DNA of 64,000 nt, taken from CAZEQK01 sp964514395. GTDB taxonomy: Bacteria > Bacillota > Bacilli > Tepidibacillales > Tepidibacillaceae. Below are positions 44,483 to 54,327 of this stretch, in pieces (positions within the stretch are counted from its first letter, which is position 1; each line of letters starts with the position of its first letter). The notes beneath the pieces are model-generated. The model saw nothing but the letters and a program-made list of their open reading frames with translations. It did not search any database and had not been told where the DNA came from. Made by a program: the position numbers and the translations under genes. The stretch lies in contig CAZEQK010000001.1 in assembly GCA_964514395.1 (NCBI GenBank), positions 94,399 to 158,398 on the forward strand, written 5' to 3'.

Positions 44483-45704
44483 CTATCTCTTCCTCCTTTA
44501 CACCGTAACCCCAAGGCTTTGTTACTAGATTTGATTTTACGAAGAGATTAAGTAAATACCTCGCACCAAATACTGCAGTAAACATACTAACAATAATACT
44601 GACGATTAATGTAATGGCAAAACCTTGAATAGGGCCAGTACCAAAAATGAATAATACAACGGCTGCTATAATTGTTGTGATATTGGCATCTAAAATAGTA
44701 GCAAGTGATCTTCTTGAACCTGCTCGAATAGAGGATAAAAGTGTCTTACCACTTCTTAATTCTTCCTTAATTCGTTCATAGGTAATGATATTCGCGTCTA
44801 CGGCCATACCAATTCCCAGCACTAGAGCAGCGATGCCTGGTAAAGTCAAGGTTACATGCATTTGCCAGAATAGAAGCAGGATGATATATACATATACAAT
44901 TAATGAAAAATTAGCAATAACTCCTGGAATCCGATAAAATAAAAGCATAAATAATAGTACAATGATAGAACCGATAATTCCTGCCTTTACAGTTAAGGAT
45001 AAAGCCTGCATTCCTAAGCTAGCACCAACACTTTGGGATTGAATTTCCTTCAAATTCAAAGGTAATGCACCAGCATTAAGTAAATCAGCTAATTCTTTTG
45101 CCTTTGCTACTGATTCTTGTCCAGTTATTTGCGCTTTACCACTAGATATTACCACTGAAACATTAGGTGTCTGAATCGATGTTTCATCAAGGAAAATTCC
45201 AATTGGTTGTCCTAAGTATTGTTGTGTAATATCTCTAAATTTGGTTGGATCCTTAAATTCAATATCTACAGCAGGTCGCTGAAGGTTATCATAACCCACC
45301 TTTGCAGAGCCTGATTTAATGTCGTTACCATCTAATAAAATATCGCCCTTCGCATTTCTAAAGGTAAGTCTTGCTGGTTTGCCTAACAGCTTTCTAGCCT
45401 CATCTTGATTTGCTACACCTGCAAGCTTAACACGAATGCGATCTTTTCCTTCGATATCAATACTTGGTTCCTTTACACCGATTCCACTGATTCTTTTTTG
45501 AATAATAGATACAGTGTCCTTTAGAGCCTGGCTAGTTACTGCCTCTCCATTAGGTGTTTCTGCTTGGTATAAAACTTCGAATCCACCTTGTAAATCTAAC
45601 CCTAATGTTAGATTTTTAACAACAGTATCCGTTGTGTATACCATTAAAACTGAAAGAGCTACTACTATAACTAATAGTCCCACTAAGCGCTCCCAACGAA
45701 TCAT
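44472..45704 (-). CDS. secD: Protein translocase subunit SecD
   Basis: Partner of SecF (410 residues). Helix 1 is followed by NLTLGLDLQGGFEVLY near residue 28; the large extracytoplasmic domain (P1) spans about residues 45-230; the C-terminal helices carry LGIGMAVDANIITYERIKEE near residue 290. AAAGGAGG is positioned for ATG 45704 and not for the upstream frame extension. The P1 domain is shorter than in many Proteobacteria, as is normal for Firmicutes. Confidence 0.95.
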   Translation of the reverse strand: MIRWERLVGLLVIVVALSVLMVYTTDTVVKNLTLGLDLQGGFEVLYQAETPNGEAVTSQALKDTVSIIQKRISGIGVKEPSIDIEGKDRIRVKLAGVANQDEARKLLGKPARLTFRNAKGDILLDGNDIKSGSAKVGYDNLQRPAVDIEFKDPTKFRDITQQYLGQPIGIFLDETSIQTPNVSVVISSGKAQITGQESVAKAKELADLLNAGALPLNLKEIQSQSVGASLGMQALSLTVKAGIIGSIIVLLFMLLFYRIPGVIANFSLIVYVYIILLLFWQMHVTLTLPGIAALVLGIGMAVDANIITYERIKEELRSGKTLLSSIRAGSRRSLATILDANITTIIAAVVLFIFGTGPIQGFAITLIVSIIVSMFTAVFGARYLLNLFVKSNLVTKPWGYGVKEEEIGEL

Positions 45705-45841
45705 TTCAATATCCTCCTTTTTTAACATCAATAAAACAATTATAACCATTTGTTTATCGCTGTGCAATTTGAATCTAAATAAAATATGTGTCTGTCGATA
45801 GGTAATAAAAGTAAATCACTTTCCCCATCTCTTATCATACC

Positions 45842-45879
45842 AAAAAATAACCCTTATCCTAAAGAATTTAAGATAAGGA
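45842..45879 (-). terminator. Terminator of the LRR gene
   Basis: CCTTATC / GATAAGG stem extended by A/T pairs, then GTTATTTTTTGG on the minus strand. Confidence 0.75.
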
Positions 45880-45942
45880 TTCAAAAATTATTTATTTTTT
45901 TTTGTTTATTGATTTAGTTGTTATTTTATTCATATGGAAGTT

Positions 45943-48900
45943 TTAATTTTTAATTAAGTCAGTTAATTTGTATATCTTCTCTACTGGAGAAAAGTCAGTT
46001 ACAGGGTTATCTTTTAAATTTAGATACTCCAAATTTGTTAACTGCGCTAATGGTAAAATGTTACTTATATTATTATCACTTAAATCAAGTTCAGCTAGAT
46101 TTGTTAAATTTTCTAAAAAAGAGATATTAAAAATGTTATTCCCACTTAGGTACAAACCTTCCAAGCTTTTTAGATTAGATATTGGTTTATAGTTTCTTAT
46201 TTTACTATTCCCGCCCAATGCTAATACCTTTAAATGGTTTAAATTACTTAGAGGACTGATATTAATAATATTATTATTGTAGAGCGTCAATGTTTCTAAG
46301 CTTTTAAGATCTCTTAATGCGAATAGATTCATGATTTTGTTGTCATCTAATTCTAAGTCTTCTAACTTTGTTAATTGGGCTAAGGGGGTGATATCCACTA
46401 CTTTATTATATGATAAATCTAATATCTTTAAATTGGATAATTGAGATAAAGGGGTGATATCTTCAATCTCATTATTATTCAAGTATAATTCCTCAAGATT
46501 CTTTAAATCTTTTAATGGTGCTATGTTTTTGGTAAAATTAATATTTAAATAAAGTTTTTTTAAATTTGTTAAATTAGTCAAAGGTGAAAGACCCTTAATA
46601 AATGTAGAACTGAGGTTTAGACTTTCTAATTTATCTAGATTTTTTATGAATGTTGCATCTTTAAAATTACTACCTTCTAATATAAGCATTTTTAAGTTCG
46701 TCAAATATTGTAAAAAGGAATAATCATTAATGGTACTCCACCCTATATTTAAATACTCTAAATTTGTAATACTTTTTAAACTATCGTAATTAACTACATT
46801 TGCATTTTCCAGATTAAGAGATTTTAACTTTTTAAGATTTGCAATTGGTTTTAAATCAACTTTTGGTAATTGCTGTTTAATATCTGATTCTGAATCCATA
46901 AAGCTACTCAATGAATCAGCATTTAATTTTTCTAGATTTATCGCGTATTCTAAGCCTTCAAGGCTCCTTATTTGATCATAATAGCTCAAATCTAATTCAG
47001 TCAGCTTCTCCAAATCGGCAGTGGTTACTTCTCGAGAACCAATTTGATTTAATTGTGCTAGAATTGCTTCCTTTAAATATTTATCTGATATTTTGACGAT
47101 TTGTGAAGTATTAATTACAAGCGTTTTGGACTCATCGTCCCACTTTACATCAGCATTAATCATTTCTCGAAGTAGATCAAGCGTAATCATAGTTGTTCCA
47201 TCAATCATTTTAAACTTAGCAGACTGGACTTCTTCACCGTTTATTAGTACTTGACCTGTCTTTAAATATAATTGTATCTTTTTATCCTCATTTGTGACAG
47301 TTATCACTTTATTTTTACCATTATAGATAAATTTGATAGGAAATAAATCTAATATTTCTTTTAAAGGAACAAACCTCACACCATTTTCTTCCACGGAATG
47401 ATGCTTCAATATATAGAAATTATCGTCTAACTGAACCTTGATAGGATAATTCTCATCGGTATCTTTATAAAGGGTTATATCCACATGATAAAAACCTGAA
47501 ACCTTAATTTCCCTAATTTCTCTTCTAAAGCCGTCTGCTTGAATGGTAAGCAAATATTTACCTGGGTCTAAGTGACTGATGAAGAATTTACCGCTACTGC
47601 TTTGCTTTATATTAATATCATAAACATTGTTGTTCCCTGTCATATGAATCTTATAATCAGGTATTGGGTTACCATTCGCATCATGGACAAATACGGTAAA
47701 TTGTTGGGTTCTTGCATACAATTGTAAGTATTTTATTTTTCCAGCTTCTAGCTTTATCCCACTATTTTCACTAATCTGTTGACCCTCACGGCTGATTTTC
47801 AAGCTGTATATTCCACTTGGTAGCCCACTAATTGAAAATGCACCCTCTGCATTTGTTGTAGCTTTCTTCACCAGTTCTTCCTGTTCGTTATAAACTGCAA
47901 CGGTAGCATTTTTAATTTTATTAAAAAATGTCATAAAGGTTATTGTTCCATAAATACCAGCAGTATCTGAAGTGATTTCAGGTTTCTGGACATCATATAC
48001 CATATTAACCTTCATCTTCAGAAGACTTTGAATATCCTTATATGCTTTAGAAGACTTATTGGTTACATCTAAATGATTAAACTCAACATTTACCGTAGGA
48101 ATACTTTTATTATCATATTGTCCAATCATCCCTTTTTTTGCAAGATCAACAAGAGGGCCGATATCGGTAATTTCATTCCTGTCTAAATTAATGGTATACA
48201 ATTTTTTATTGATTAAATGACTTAATACAGAAATATCAGTGATTTGGTTGCCCGTGAAGACAATATCCTGCAAGGACGGTAGCTTTTCCAATACCGAAAT
48301 ATCCTTTACCCTATTATTTATAATATTTAGATAGGATAATTTTCTAAGGGGCTCCAAAAACGAAATATCTTCTATCTTATTATTTTGGAGAACCAAATTA
48401 TATAGTTTGTCTAAGCCATTTAGGTCTGGTAATTGAATTATATTATTACCAGCAAGATCAAGCCTTTTAAGAAATTTCATGTTTGTAATAAAAGAGACAT
48501 CAGATATCCCTGTATAACTTAAATCAAGCTGGTCTACATAGATAAGATGTGACAATACCTCTGTATTTTTAAGTTTATTCCCACTTAAATCCAAATAATT
48601 GATATGCATATGCTCTAATGGAGATATATCTGCAATCTTATTATCATTTAGATCAACGTAATTGATATGCACAGCATATTCTATACCTGATAAATCCTTA
48701 ATACCAAGCATCGGAGCATTTAACGAGGTCAATTGCTCCATATCACTTTTTGTAATAGTGCCTTCAGGTTTATGTAGCTCTTTACGTATTGCCTGTTCAA
48801 GCATTTTATCCTTAATTACAACCTGTTTTTGAGCTGTTTGTGTACTTGTGTCTGCATAAGCGGTAGTTACAGTACTAAACGTCATAAAAATAGTCAGCAT

Positions 48901-48948
48901 CACTACCATAAACGTAGAAATTGTTCTTACTTCTCCCCTTTTTTTCAT
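45943..48948 (-). CDS. Secreted leucine-rich-repeat protein under c-di-GMP riboswitch
   Basis: Large exported protein (1001 residues). Signal peptide residues 1-32 (MVVMLTIFMTFS, cleavage near AYAD). LRR block 1 (about 55-320) has internalin-like 22-residue units such as LNDNKIADISPLEHM. Two beta-sandwich carboxypeptidase-regulatory/CNA-B-like modules follow (about 340-410, GAFSISGLPSGIYSL, and 415-495, FFISHLDPGKYLLTI). A copper-amine-oxidase-N-like module (about 505-615) leads into LRR block 2 (about 620-1001). There is no LPXTG anchor or transmembrane tail, so it is probably released or held by non-covalent contact. No enzyme motif is seen; a binding or adhesion role is inferred. Confidence 0.88.
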   Translation of the reverse strand: MKKRGEVRTISTFMVVMLTIFMTFSTVTTAYADTSTQTAQKQVVIKDKMLEQAIRKELHKPEGTITKSDMEQLTSLNAPMLGIKDLSGIEYAVHINYVDLNDNKIADISPLEHMHINYLDLSGNKLKNTEVLSHLIYVDQLDLSYTGISDVSFITNMKFLKRLDLAGNNIIQLPDLNGLDKLYNLVLQNNKIEDISFLEPLRKLSYLNIINNRVKDISVLEKLPSLQDIVFTGNQITDISVLSHLINKKLYTINLDRNEITDIGPLVDLAKKGMIGQYDNKSIPTVNVEFNHLDVTNKSSKAYKDIQSLLKMKVNMVYDVQKPEITSDTAGIYGTITFMTFFNKIKNATVAVYNEQEELVKKATTNAEGAFSISGLPSGIYSLKISREGQQISENSGIKLEAGKIKYLQLYARTQQFTVFVHDANGNPIPDYKIHMTGNNNVYDINIKQSSSGKFFISHLDPGKYLLTIQADGFRREIREIKVSGFYHVDITLYKDTDENYPIKVQLDDNFYILKHHSVEENGVRFVPLKEILDLFPIKFIYNGKNKVITVTNEDKKIQLYLKTGQVLINGEEVQSAKFKMIDGTTMITLDLLREMINADVKWDDESKTLVINTSQIVKISDKYLKEAILAQLNQIGSREVTTADLEKLTELDLSYYDQIRSLEGLEYAINLEKLNADSLSSFMDSESDIKQQLPKVDLKPIANLKKLKSLNLENANVVNYDSLKSITNLEYLNIGWSTINDYSFLQYLTNLKMLILEGSNFKDATFIKNLDKLESLNLSSTFIKGLSPLTNLTNLKKLYLNINFTKNIAPLKDLKNLEELYLNNNEIEDITPLSQLSNLKILDLSYNKVVDITPLAQLTKLEDLELDDNKIMNLFALRDLKSLETLTLYNNNIINISPLSNLNHLKVLALGGNSKIRNYKPISNLKSLEGLYLSGNNIFNISFLENLTNLAELDLSDNNISNILPLAQLTNLEYLNLKDNPVTDFSPVEKIYKLTDLIKN

Positions 48949-49042
48949 TATTACTCTCCTTTATCATTTAGTATCATTTCTATTTATACCTTTTTTCTTA
49001 CCACTCTTATCCACTAGACATAACCAGTACGTACGCTAAAAT

Positions 49043-49079
49043 AAAAGAAAGCCTCTCCTACTAATTAGAAAAAGGCTGT
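49043..49079 (-). terminator. Terminator of the c-di-GMP riboswitch
   Basis: AGCCT / AGGCT stem extended by G-U and A-T pairs, followed by TTTCTTTTATTTT, between the aptamer and the LRR gene. Likely the expression platform. Confidence 0.72.
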
Positions 49080-49104
49080 TAATTTATACTCAAAAGCAAT
49101 AGGT

Positions 49105-49200
49105 TTTGGCAATCTGGCAATCATAGTCAAAAGCTATAAAACGATTGACTTTAGACCCATAACTTTGCGCCCTCACTTTTCAATGAGTTTGCCTTTATCC
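49105..49200 (-). promoter_or_regulatory. Cyclic di-GMP-I (GEMM) riboswitch
   Basis: Minus strand, from GGCAAACTCATTGAAAAGT to GATTGCCAGATTGCC. The signature stretches of the GEMM-I aptamer are present in order: GGCAAA, a first hairpin (CTCATT-GAAA-AGTGAG with the GAAA tetraloop), GGGCGCAAAG, GGGTCTAAAG, a second hairpin, and the closing TTGCC that pairs with GGCAA (49189-49193 with 49108-49112). GNRA-loop docking and the central G that binds the ligand are as expected. It lies 157 bases before the LRR gene start. Confidence 0.88.
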
Positions 49201-49226
49201 GTTCATATGTTGTTGTTAATGTTAAT

Positions 49227-49256
49227 ATTATACAAATAATAGCTAATACCTGCTAA
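49227..49256 (-). promoter_or_regulatory. Promoter of the riboswitch-LRR transcript
   Basis: TATAAT at 49227-49232 with a poor -35 (TTAGCA) 18 bases upstream on the minus strand; predicted start about 49220, just before the aptamer. Confidence 0.5.
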
Positions 49257-49275
49257 TTTTAGACATTTTTTTTAA

Positions 49276-49302
49276 AATAAAAAAAGCTTCTCTCGAAGCC
49301 TC
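49276..49302 (-). terminator. Terminator of comN
   Basis: AGGCTTC / GAAGCTT stem directly at the comN stop codon, followed by seven T residues. It separates comN from the LRR transcript. Confidence 0.85.
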
Positions 49303-49558
49303 ACTTAAAACTAACATCTCCATCATTTACTCCCTTATAGGCATTTAGTGTCATCCAATTCATAAAAGCTGTGATTTTCATCGTTAATATGTCATTCACT
49401 ATTTTATGAATAGGAGGGAGCTCGCCTTCTCCGTATTTTTCCGATACATATTTCCATATATCCTTGCCTGAGATATGCTCATAGCCCATGATTTCAAATT
49501 CCTCTGCCTTGCTGTTACATAACCCCTCAATTTGTTTACTAAGCTCATCATTACTCAA
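49301..49558 (-). CDS. comN: Post-transcriptional regulator ComN
   Basis: An 85-residue protein matching the ComN family (EGLCNSKAEEFEIMGYEHIS, then DIWKYVSEKYGEGELPPIH). In B. subtilis ComN (YrzD) affects late competence gene mRNA (comE) and lies between secDF and spoVB; the position here is the same. Acidic and soluble. It is a little shorter than the B. subtilis protein. Confidence 0.85.
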   Translation of the reverse strand: MSNDELSKQIEGLCNSKAEEFEIMGYEHISGKDIWKYVSEKYGEGELPPIHKIVNDILTMKITAFMNWMTLNAYKGVNDGDVSFK

Positions 49559-49627
49559 TCTTATTCACCACTCTCACAAAAAACTAAGTAATAATAGAAT
49601 ACGATATTTTTATGTAATATCCTTCTT

Positions 49628-50071
49628 TTAGAACAATAAATTACTTAAACTTATAACAATTATTCCTGCAAAAACGACACCTAGAGCTATCGCTAGAAAG
49701 GCATACTTTATTTTTATCTGAAAAAAAGAGGCTAAGAATGCTGCTGACCAAGCACCTGTCGTTGGCAATGGAATGGCTGTAAATATTAATAGCCCCAATG
49801 CCCCATAACGATTTATTTTATCCTGCCCTTTCTTTACACTTCTATTATACAACCAATGATACATTTTTTGATACCAACTAAATCTTAGTAATATTTTACT
49901 AATTGGCTGAAACAAAAATAAGATTGGTAGTATAGGGATTATATTTCCTATTATACTAATGGTTAAAACCTCGATTAAGGGCATATGTAAGCCAACCCCA
50001 ATAGGAATAGAACCTCTTAATTCGATAAAAGGCAGCATACTAATAAATAAAATATAAAGAGATAGTTTCAT
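49628..50071 (-). CDS. Small multidrug export-family membrane protein (COG2426)
   Basis: A 147-residue membrane protein with four to five helices. PFIELRGSIPIGVGLHMP near residue 15 and FTAIPLPTTGAWSAAFLAS near residue 95 are the paired motifs of this family. The family name rests on weak evidence; the transported compound is unknown. A good ribosome site (GAGGAAA) precedes ATG. Confidence 0.8.
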   Translation of the reverse strand: MKLSLYILFISMLPFIELRGSIPIGVGLHMPLIEVLTISIIGNIIPILPILFLFQPISKILLRFSWYQKMYHWLYNRSVKKGQDKINRYGALGLLIFTAIPLPTTGAWSAAFLASFFQIKIKYAFLAIALGVVFAGIIVISLSNLLF

Positions 50072-50165
50072 TTCCTCACTCCATTATGAACTTGTCATTA
50101 GTTTAACTTTTCTATCATATAACTAGACTAGCCTTTAATTAATCAATATTGAAAGAAGGGACAGC

Positions 50166-51728
50166 ATGAAACAAAATTTCATAAAAGGAACGATGATATT
50201 AGTAACAGCTGGTCTCATTACACGTGGACTTGGTACCATCTATCGAATATTCTTATCTCGTACTATTGGAGCCGAAGCAATCGGTATTTATCAAATGGCG
50301 TTCCCTACATTAATCATGCTCATCACTATTGTTACAGCTGGAATGCCAGTTGCAGTTTCTAAGCTTGTTGCAGAAGCAGATGCAAGAAAAGATTACTCCA
50401 TGATAAAAAGAGTGTTACGCATTTCTTTATTCATTGTCATTCTAGTCTCTCTTGTTATATCATTTTTCTTTTATTTGCTCATCCCTTTTATTTCAAAATA
50501 TTTATTAACTGATGAAAGAGTTTACTCCACTTTGATTTGGATTGTCCCTATTGTCCCTATCATTTCCATATCATCCATATTAAGAGGGTATTTTCAGGGG
50601 AAGCAAAATATGATTCCTTCTGCATCCTCTTTAATTACCGAAACATTCTTTAGAATGACCTTTGGTATTGTCATCTCACTTTCCCTTTTACCCTATGGTG
50701 CTGAGTATGCTTCAGCAGGAGCGATGATTGGGATGGTAATTGGTGAAGTTACCGGATTTTTAGTGCTGATATTTCAATTTGCATTTCATAAAAAAAGAGA
50801 GAGAGCAAACATAATTAATGAACCATTTCATCAGCAGGAGAACTTGTATCATAAAATATCTCGGATAGCAATTCCTGTTACAACTAGTCAAATTTTTGGT
50901 TCCTTTGCCTATTTTATTGAACCAAGCATTGTAGCACACAGCTTAGCAATAGCGGGGCTTTCTACCAGCATGGCGACTACACAATATGGACAATTAACTG
51001 GTATGGCCATATTAATTATCACTTTTCCTACCGTGATAACCTATTCTCTATCTCAATCTCTTATTCCTGCTATCAGCGAAGCCGCTGCAATTAGAGATTT
51101 TACGAAAATATTCAAACGACTACACCAAGCTTTAAATATAGCATATATGATTGGATTGCCTGCAACTTTACTAATATTTATTTTGGCTGATCCATTAGCT
51201 ATTTTGCTTTTTAATACACCTGAAGTTGGTCACCTTATAAAGGTCATAGCTCCCTTTGCAATCTTTTTATATCTTCAACGTCCGCTTGCTGCCACCTTAC
51301 AAGGGCTCGATTTAGCTAAAGAATCTATGAAAAACACCATTGTAGGTGCCGTTGTAAAAACAATTGCAATCTTCGTTTTAGCCTCAAGACCACAATTTGG
51401 CATCGATGGAGTTGCCATCGCAATTAGTATTGGTATGCTTTTAGTAACCCTTTTACATTTTCGTAGCATCATTCATATTATTGGTTATACCATTAAGGTA
51501 AAGCCTATATTGATGATTGGTATATCCGCTTTAATAACAGGCTATATCGCAAATTATTTAATGAATCAGGGATTACAGCATTTTGCTTTAAGTATACGTT
51601 TTATTCTTACCTTAATTATTAGTGTGATTGCCTATCTATATCTATTACTCCTTCTACAGGTCATAAAAAAAGACGATTTTGAGCGAATTCCTTGGTTAGG
51701 CTCGAAAATCACACGGTTATTACCATAG
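50166..51728 (+). CDS. spoVB: Stage V sporulation protein B, lipid II flippase family
   Basis: MOP-superfamily membrane protein (520 residues, about 14 helices). It starts FIKGTMILVTAGLITRGLG with the family block RIFLSRTIGAEAIGIYQMAFP, and GYFQGKQNMIPSASS near residue 140. SpoVB is needed for spore cortex peptidoglycan synthesis, probably by moving precursors across the forespore membranes. Length and position next to comN match B. subtilis. Start: GAAGGGACAGC before ATG. Confidence 0.9.
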   Translation: MKQNFIKGTMILVTAGLITRGLGTIYRIFLSRTIGAEAIGIYQMAFPTLIMLITIVTAGMPVAVSKLVAEADARKDYSMIKRVLRISLFIVILVSLVISFFFYLLIPFISKYLLTDERVYSTLIWIVPIVPIISISSILRGYFQGKQNMIPSASSLITETFFRMTFGIVISLSLLPYGAEYASAGAMIGMVIGEVTGFLVLIFQFAFHKKRERANIINEPFHQQENLYHKISRIAIPVTTSQIFGSFAYFIEPSIVAHSLAIAGLSTSMATTQYGQLTGMAILIITFPTVITYSLSQSLIPAISEAAAIRDFTKIFKRLHQALNIAYMIGLPATLLIFILADPLAILLFNTPEVGHLIKVIAPFAIFLYLQRPLAATLQGLDLAKESMKNTIVGAVVKTIAIFVLASRPQFGIDGVAIAISIGMLLVTLLHFRSIIHIIGYTIKVKPILMIGISALITGYIANYLMNQGLQHFALSIRFILTLIISVIAYLYLLLLLQVIKKDDFERIPWLGSKITRLLP

Positions 51729-51752
51729 CATTATGTGTGCCTCCCTTAATCC

Positions 51753-52439
51753 CTAATCATCTTTAGGATCTATATAAAATTTTCCTAGGTGATCTACACT
51801 AGCAAAATATACTTTCCGTAAATCCTTGTATCCGTATCTTGCTAGTTCCCTGATTAACCACTTATCATCTTTATTTATTTTTTGTAAATTCTTACTCATA
51901 ATCCTACCATCAGCCACAATTGGTAATGGTAGTCCTAAATATGACTCACCTTTAATGTGTAAATCTTCCTTTGTAACTGGAAGATAAAGTGGCTTGGGAA
52001 AAACACTAAGCTTTCCTGAAGTTTCAAGAACAGCAAATTCTACATCTGCTACATTATTTATTTTTTTTTCTCTAAGCTGAGTTAACAGATCATCAATCGT
52101 GTAACGCTGTTTTTTCATTTCATGATCCTTTATTTTACCATTTTCAATCAGTATAGACGGTTTCCCTTCAACAAGCTCTCTTATTTTTTTACTCTTTAAG
52201 CTTATTTTCGAAATGCTAATTTGAGTAAGCATTAATGCTAGTATCGGAATGATTCCTCTTAGTATTGAGATTTTAGGATCTTCTATAGCAAACACAGCAA
52301 TCTCTGCCATCATAATAGAGACAACTAAATCAAAAATGGATAGCTTACCAATTTCTCTTTTACCCATCACCCTTAATATAAGAAGTACAAAAAAATACAT
52401 GAAAAACGTTCTTAATAGTACTGTAATAATCATTCCCAT
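51753..52439 (-). CDS. DUF421 membrane protein, YrbG/YetF-like
   Basis: A 228-residue protein with three N-terminal helices (residues about 5-80) and a soluble C-terminal part. RVMGKREIGKLSIFDLVV near residue 24 and RYTIDDLLTQLREKKI near residue 112 are diagnostic for the family. The YetF domains are linked to spore germination-related functions in some members, otherwise unknown. It lies convergent to spoVB, as yrbG does in B. subtilis as I recall. Confidence 0.85.
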   Translation of the reverse strand: MGMIITVLLRTFFMYFFVLLILRVMGKREIGKLSIFDLVVSIMMAEIAVFAIEDPKISILRGIIPILALMLTQISISKISLKSKKIRELVEGKPSILIENGKIKDHEMKKQRYTIDDLLTQLREKKINNVADVEFAVLETSGKLSVFPKPLYLPVTKEDLHIKGESYLGLPLPIVADGRIMSKNLQKINKDDKWLIRELARYGYKDLRKVYFASVDHLGKFYIDPKDD

Positions 52440-52601
52440 TTAATCCCCTTCTTTTTCATTCTTTACACCTATTATTTGATTATTTTCTTAATTCATGTAA
52501 AAAAGAGATTTTCAATATAGAAATATATCTTTTAATGGTCATGAATCAACAAAGAGATGCATAAGAATGTACAAACTTATACCTTTAAAGGAGGGAACGT
52601 G

Positions 52602-52994
52602 ATGAAACTAAATCAAATTGCTTCCAATACAAAAAATAATGCCAATCCTATATTAGCTGGGCTATCCTATACATTTATCATCATTCTTGTAGCAATTATA
52701 ATCTTAGGTCTGCTTTTATATTTTACATCCTTTTCTGATACCTATCTTCCTCACATCAGCTATATTGTTACAGCAATAAGCATTATAATCGGAGGCTACA
52801 CAGCGGCAAGACGTACCAGTGAAAAAGGCTGGTATTACGGTGGGATTACAGGGGTCATTTATGGTATCATTCTGATCATTATCGCCTTTCTTGCATTTAA
52901 TGTAGAGATTAATTTTAGAAGTTTAATTTTAGTTATTTTAACTTTTTTATTTGGTGCGTTTGGGGGTATTTTTGGCGTGAATAGTAAAAAATAA
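52602..52994 (+). CDS. TIGR04086-family membrane protein, YrzE-like
   Basis: A 130-residue protein with four helices: ILAGLSYTFIIILVAIIIL, then IGGYTAARRTSEKGWYYGG in the middle, and FLFGAFGGIFG at the end. The YrzE family has no known function and is found beside yajC in many Bacillales. The frame extends to 52557, but AAAGGAGGGAACGTG precedes ATG 52602. Confidence 0.85.
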   Translation: MKLNQIASNTKNNANPILAGLSYTFIIILVAIIILGLLLYFTSFSDTYLPHISYIVTAISIIIGGYTAARRTSEKGWYYGGITGVIYGIILIIIAFLAFNVEINFRSLILVILTFLFGAFGGIFGVNSKK

Positions 52995-53092
52995 GAGGAA
53001 CATTTCATTCACACTTGACATAATGGTTGAATATACAATATATTACATTTGATAATAAGATAGTAGATAATAACATATCGGAGGACAGATTT

Positions 53093-53908
53093 ATGTTTCA
53101 ATCTATCTATACCATCACCTTTACTGTCATTATTCTAAGTGTGATGATTACCTCATTCATACTAAAAAAAGATCCTTACCAGTTAAGTAAAAAAGCGATT
53201 TACACTCTATTTACCGACAAAAAAATGGTGTTTCATTTTACAGCGCTATTTCTAATTTTATACTTTAATAAAATAGAACAAAAAATCGGCGAAACATTAC
53301 TATCTGAGGATTATACCCACTTCATTCATGATTTTGAAGGGAATCTTGTTTATCTCATCCAACATTTCACTACAAATGATATCTTTAATTTTATCCTTAC
53401 TTTTTTTTATATCATTGGATTTCCAACCCTTATGATTTCATCCATGCTGATCTATCTCAATATTGATGATAAAAGATCATTCTATTCATTTGTATATGCT
53501 CTAATGATTAATTACGCAATTGCCATCCCATTTTTTCTGTTTTTTCCAGTTTATGAAGTATGGTATTATGATCCACATGTCCATTTTTTGATACCAGACA
53601 TTTATCCTAGCTTTGAACAGGAATATCGACCTTTATCAGGTATAAACAACAATTTTCCTAGCTTACACACCGCTATCTCTATAACCACATCACTAATCGC
53701 ATTACGCTCAAATAGTAAAGTATTTGCTAGACTAGCCTTTTTCATTGCGATAGTCATTGTATTTTCTACTTTATATTTGGGTATCCATTGGCTATCTGAT
53801 ATGACTGCAGGAATATTACTTGCTGTTCTAGCTAGTCAAACTGGACTTAGAATAAGTGAACATATTGTTCAAGAAAATAGACTATATGCTAATAATCGTT
53901 TAAGATAA
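53093..53908 (+). CDS. PAP2-superfamily membrane protein (inositolphosphorylceramide-synthase-like)
   Basis: A 271-residue membrane protein. The C-terminal catalytic region has FPSLHTAISITTS near residue 195 and LYLGIHWLSDMTAG near residue 240, the C2 and C3 motifs of PAP2_3 (histidines that form and break the phospho-enzyme). Motif C1 is not clear. A hydrolase or transferase of lipid phosphates is likely. GGAGGACAG precedes ATG 53093; the upstream TTG extension lacks a site. Confidence 0.8.
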   Translation: MFQSIYTITFTVIILSVMITSFILKKDPYQLSKKAIYTLFTDKKMVFHFTALFLILYFNKIEQKIGETLLSEDYTHFIHDFEGNLVYLIQHFTTNDIFNFILTFFYIIGFPTLMISSMLIYLNIDDKRSFYSFVYALMINYAIAIPFFLFFPVYEVWYYDPHVHFLIPDIYPSFEQEYRPLSGINNNFPSLHTAISITTSLIALRSNSKVFARLAFFIAIVIVFSTLYLGIHWLSDMTAGILLAVLASQTGLRISEHIVQENRLYANNRLR

Positions 53909-53913
53909 CACAA

Positions 53914-53946
53914 AAAAAGAGTCTGATCTAACAGACTCTTTTTTCT
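53914..53946. terminator. Bidirectional terminator between PAP2 and yajC
   Basis: AAAGAGTCTG / CAGACTCTTT with A and T runs on both sides. Confidence 0.88.
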
Positions 53947-53988
53947 AGACCATATGTATTTATGCAATACAATGATGCTTTTGATTTC

Positions 53989-54282
53989 TTAATCCTCTGA
54001 GACAACTACATTAACCGCGCTTCGTTCAAAGGTTAACTTAGTGCTTTCATTCACGCGAATGGTAACTTTATCATCTGTAAGATCGGTTACAGTTCCATTA
54101 ATTCCTCCAATTGTAACAATCTTATCATTTTTCTTTAATGCAGCTAACATTGCATTTCTTTTCTTAGTACGTTTTTGTTGTGGACGAATTAATAAGAAAT
54201 AAAAGACAACGAACATTAAAACAAATGGAAGCACTGTACTTAACCAAGCAGTATTTTGTGCGGCAGCTAGTCCAAAATTCAT
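53989..54282 (-). CDS. yajC: Preprotein translocase subunit YajC
   Basis: A 97-residue single-helix membrane protein (helix about residues 12-32, PFVLMFVVFYFLLIRPQQKR) with a soluble tail (NDKIVTIGGINGTV). It associates with SecDF. The ATG at 54282 has AAAGGAGGGG 8 bases upstream; the longer frame does not. It follows tgt closely. Confidence 0.93.
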   Translation of the reverse strand: MNFGLAAAQNTAWLSTVLPFVLMFVVFYFLLIRPQQKRTKKRNAMLAALKKNDKIVTIGGINGTVTDLTDDKVTIRVNESTKLTFERSAVNVVVSED

Positions 54283-54327
54283 ATTAAATCCCCTCCTTTC
54301 ACTATAATATATAGAATAACACAATTT

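Noticed and set aside
45943..48948. DNA tandem repeats or slippage-prone tract in the LRR gene
   Set aside because: The repeats are at protein level only; the DNA copies have diverged and show no long identical units.
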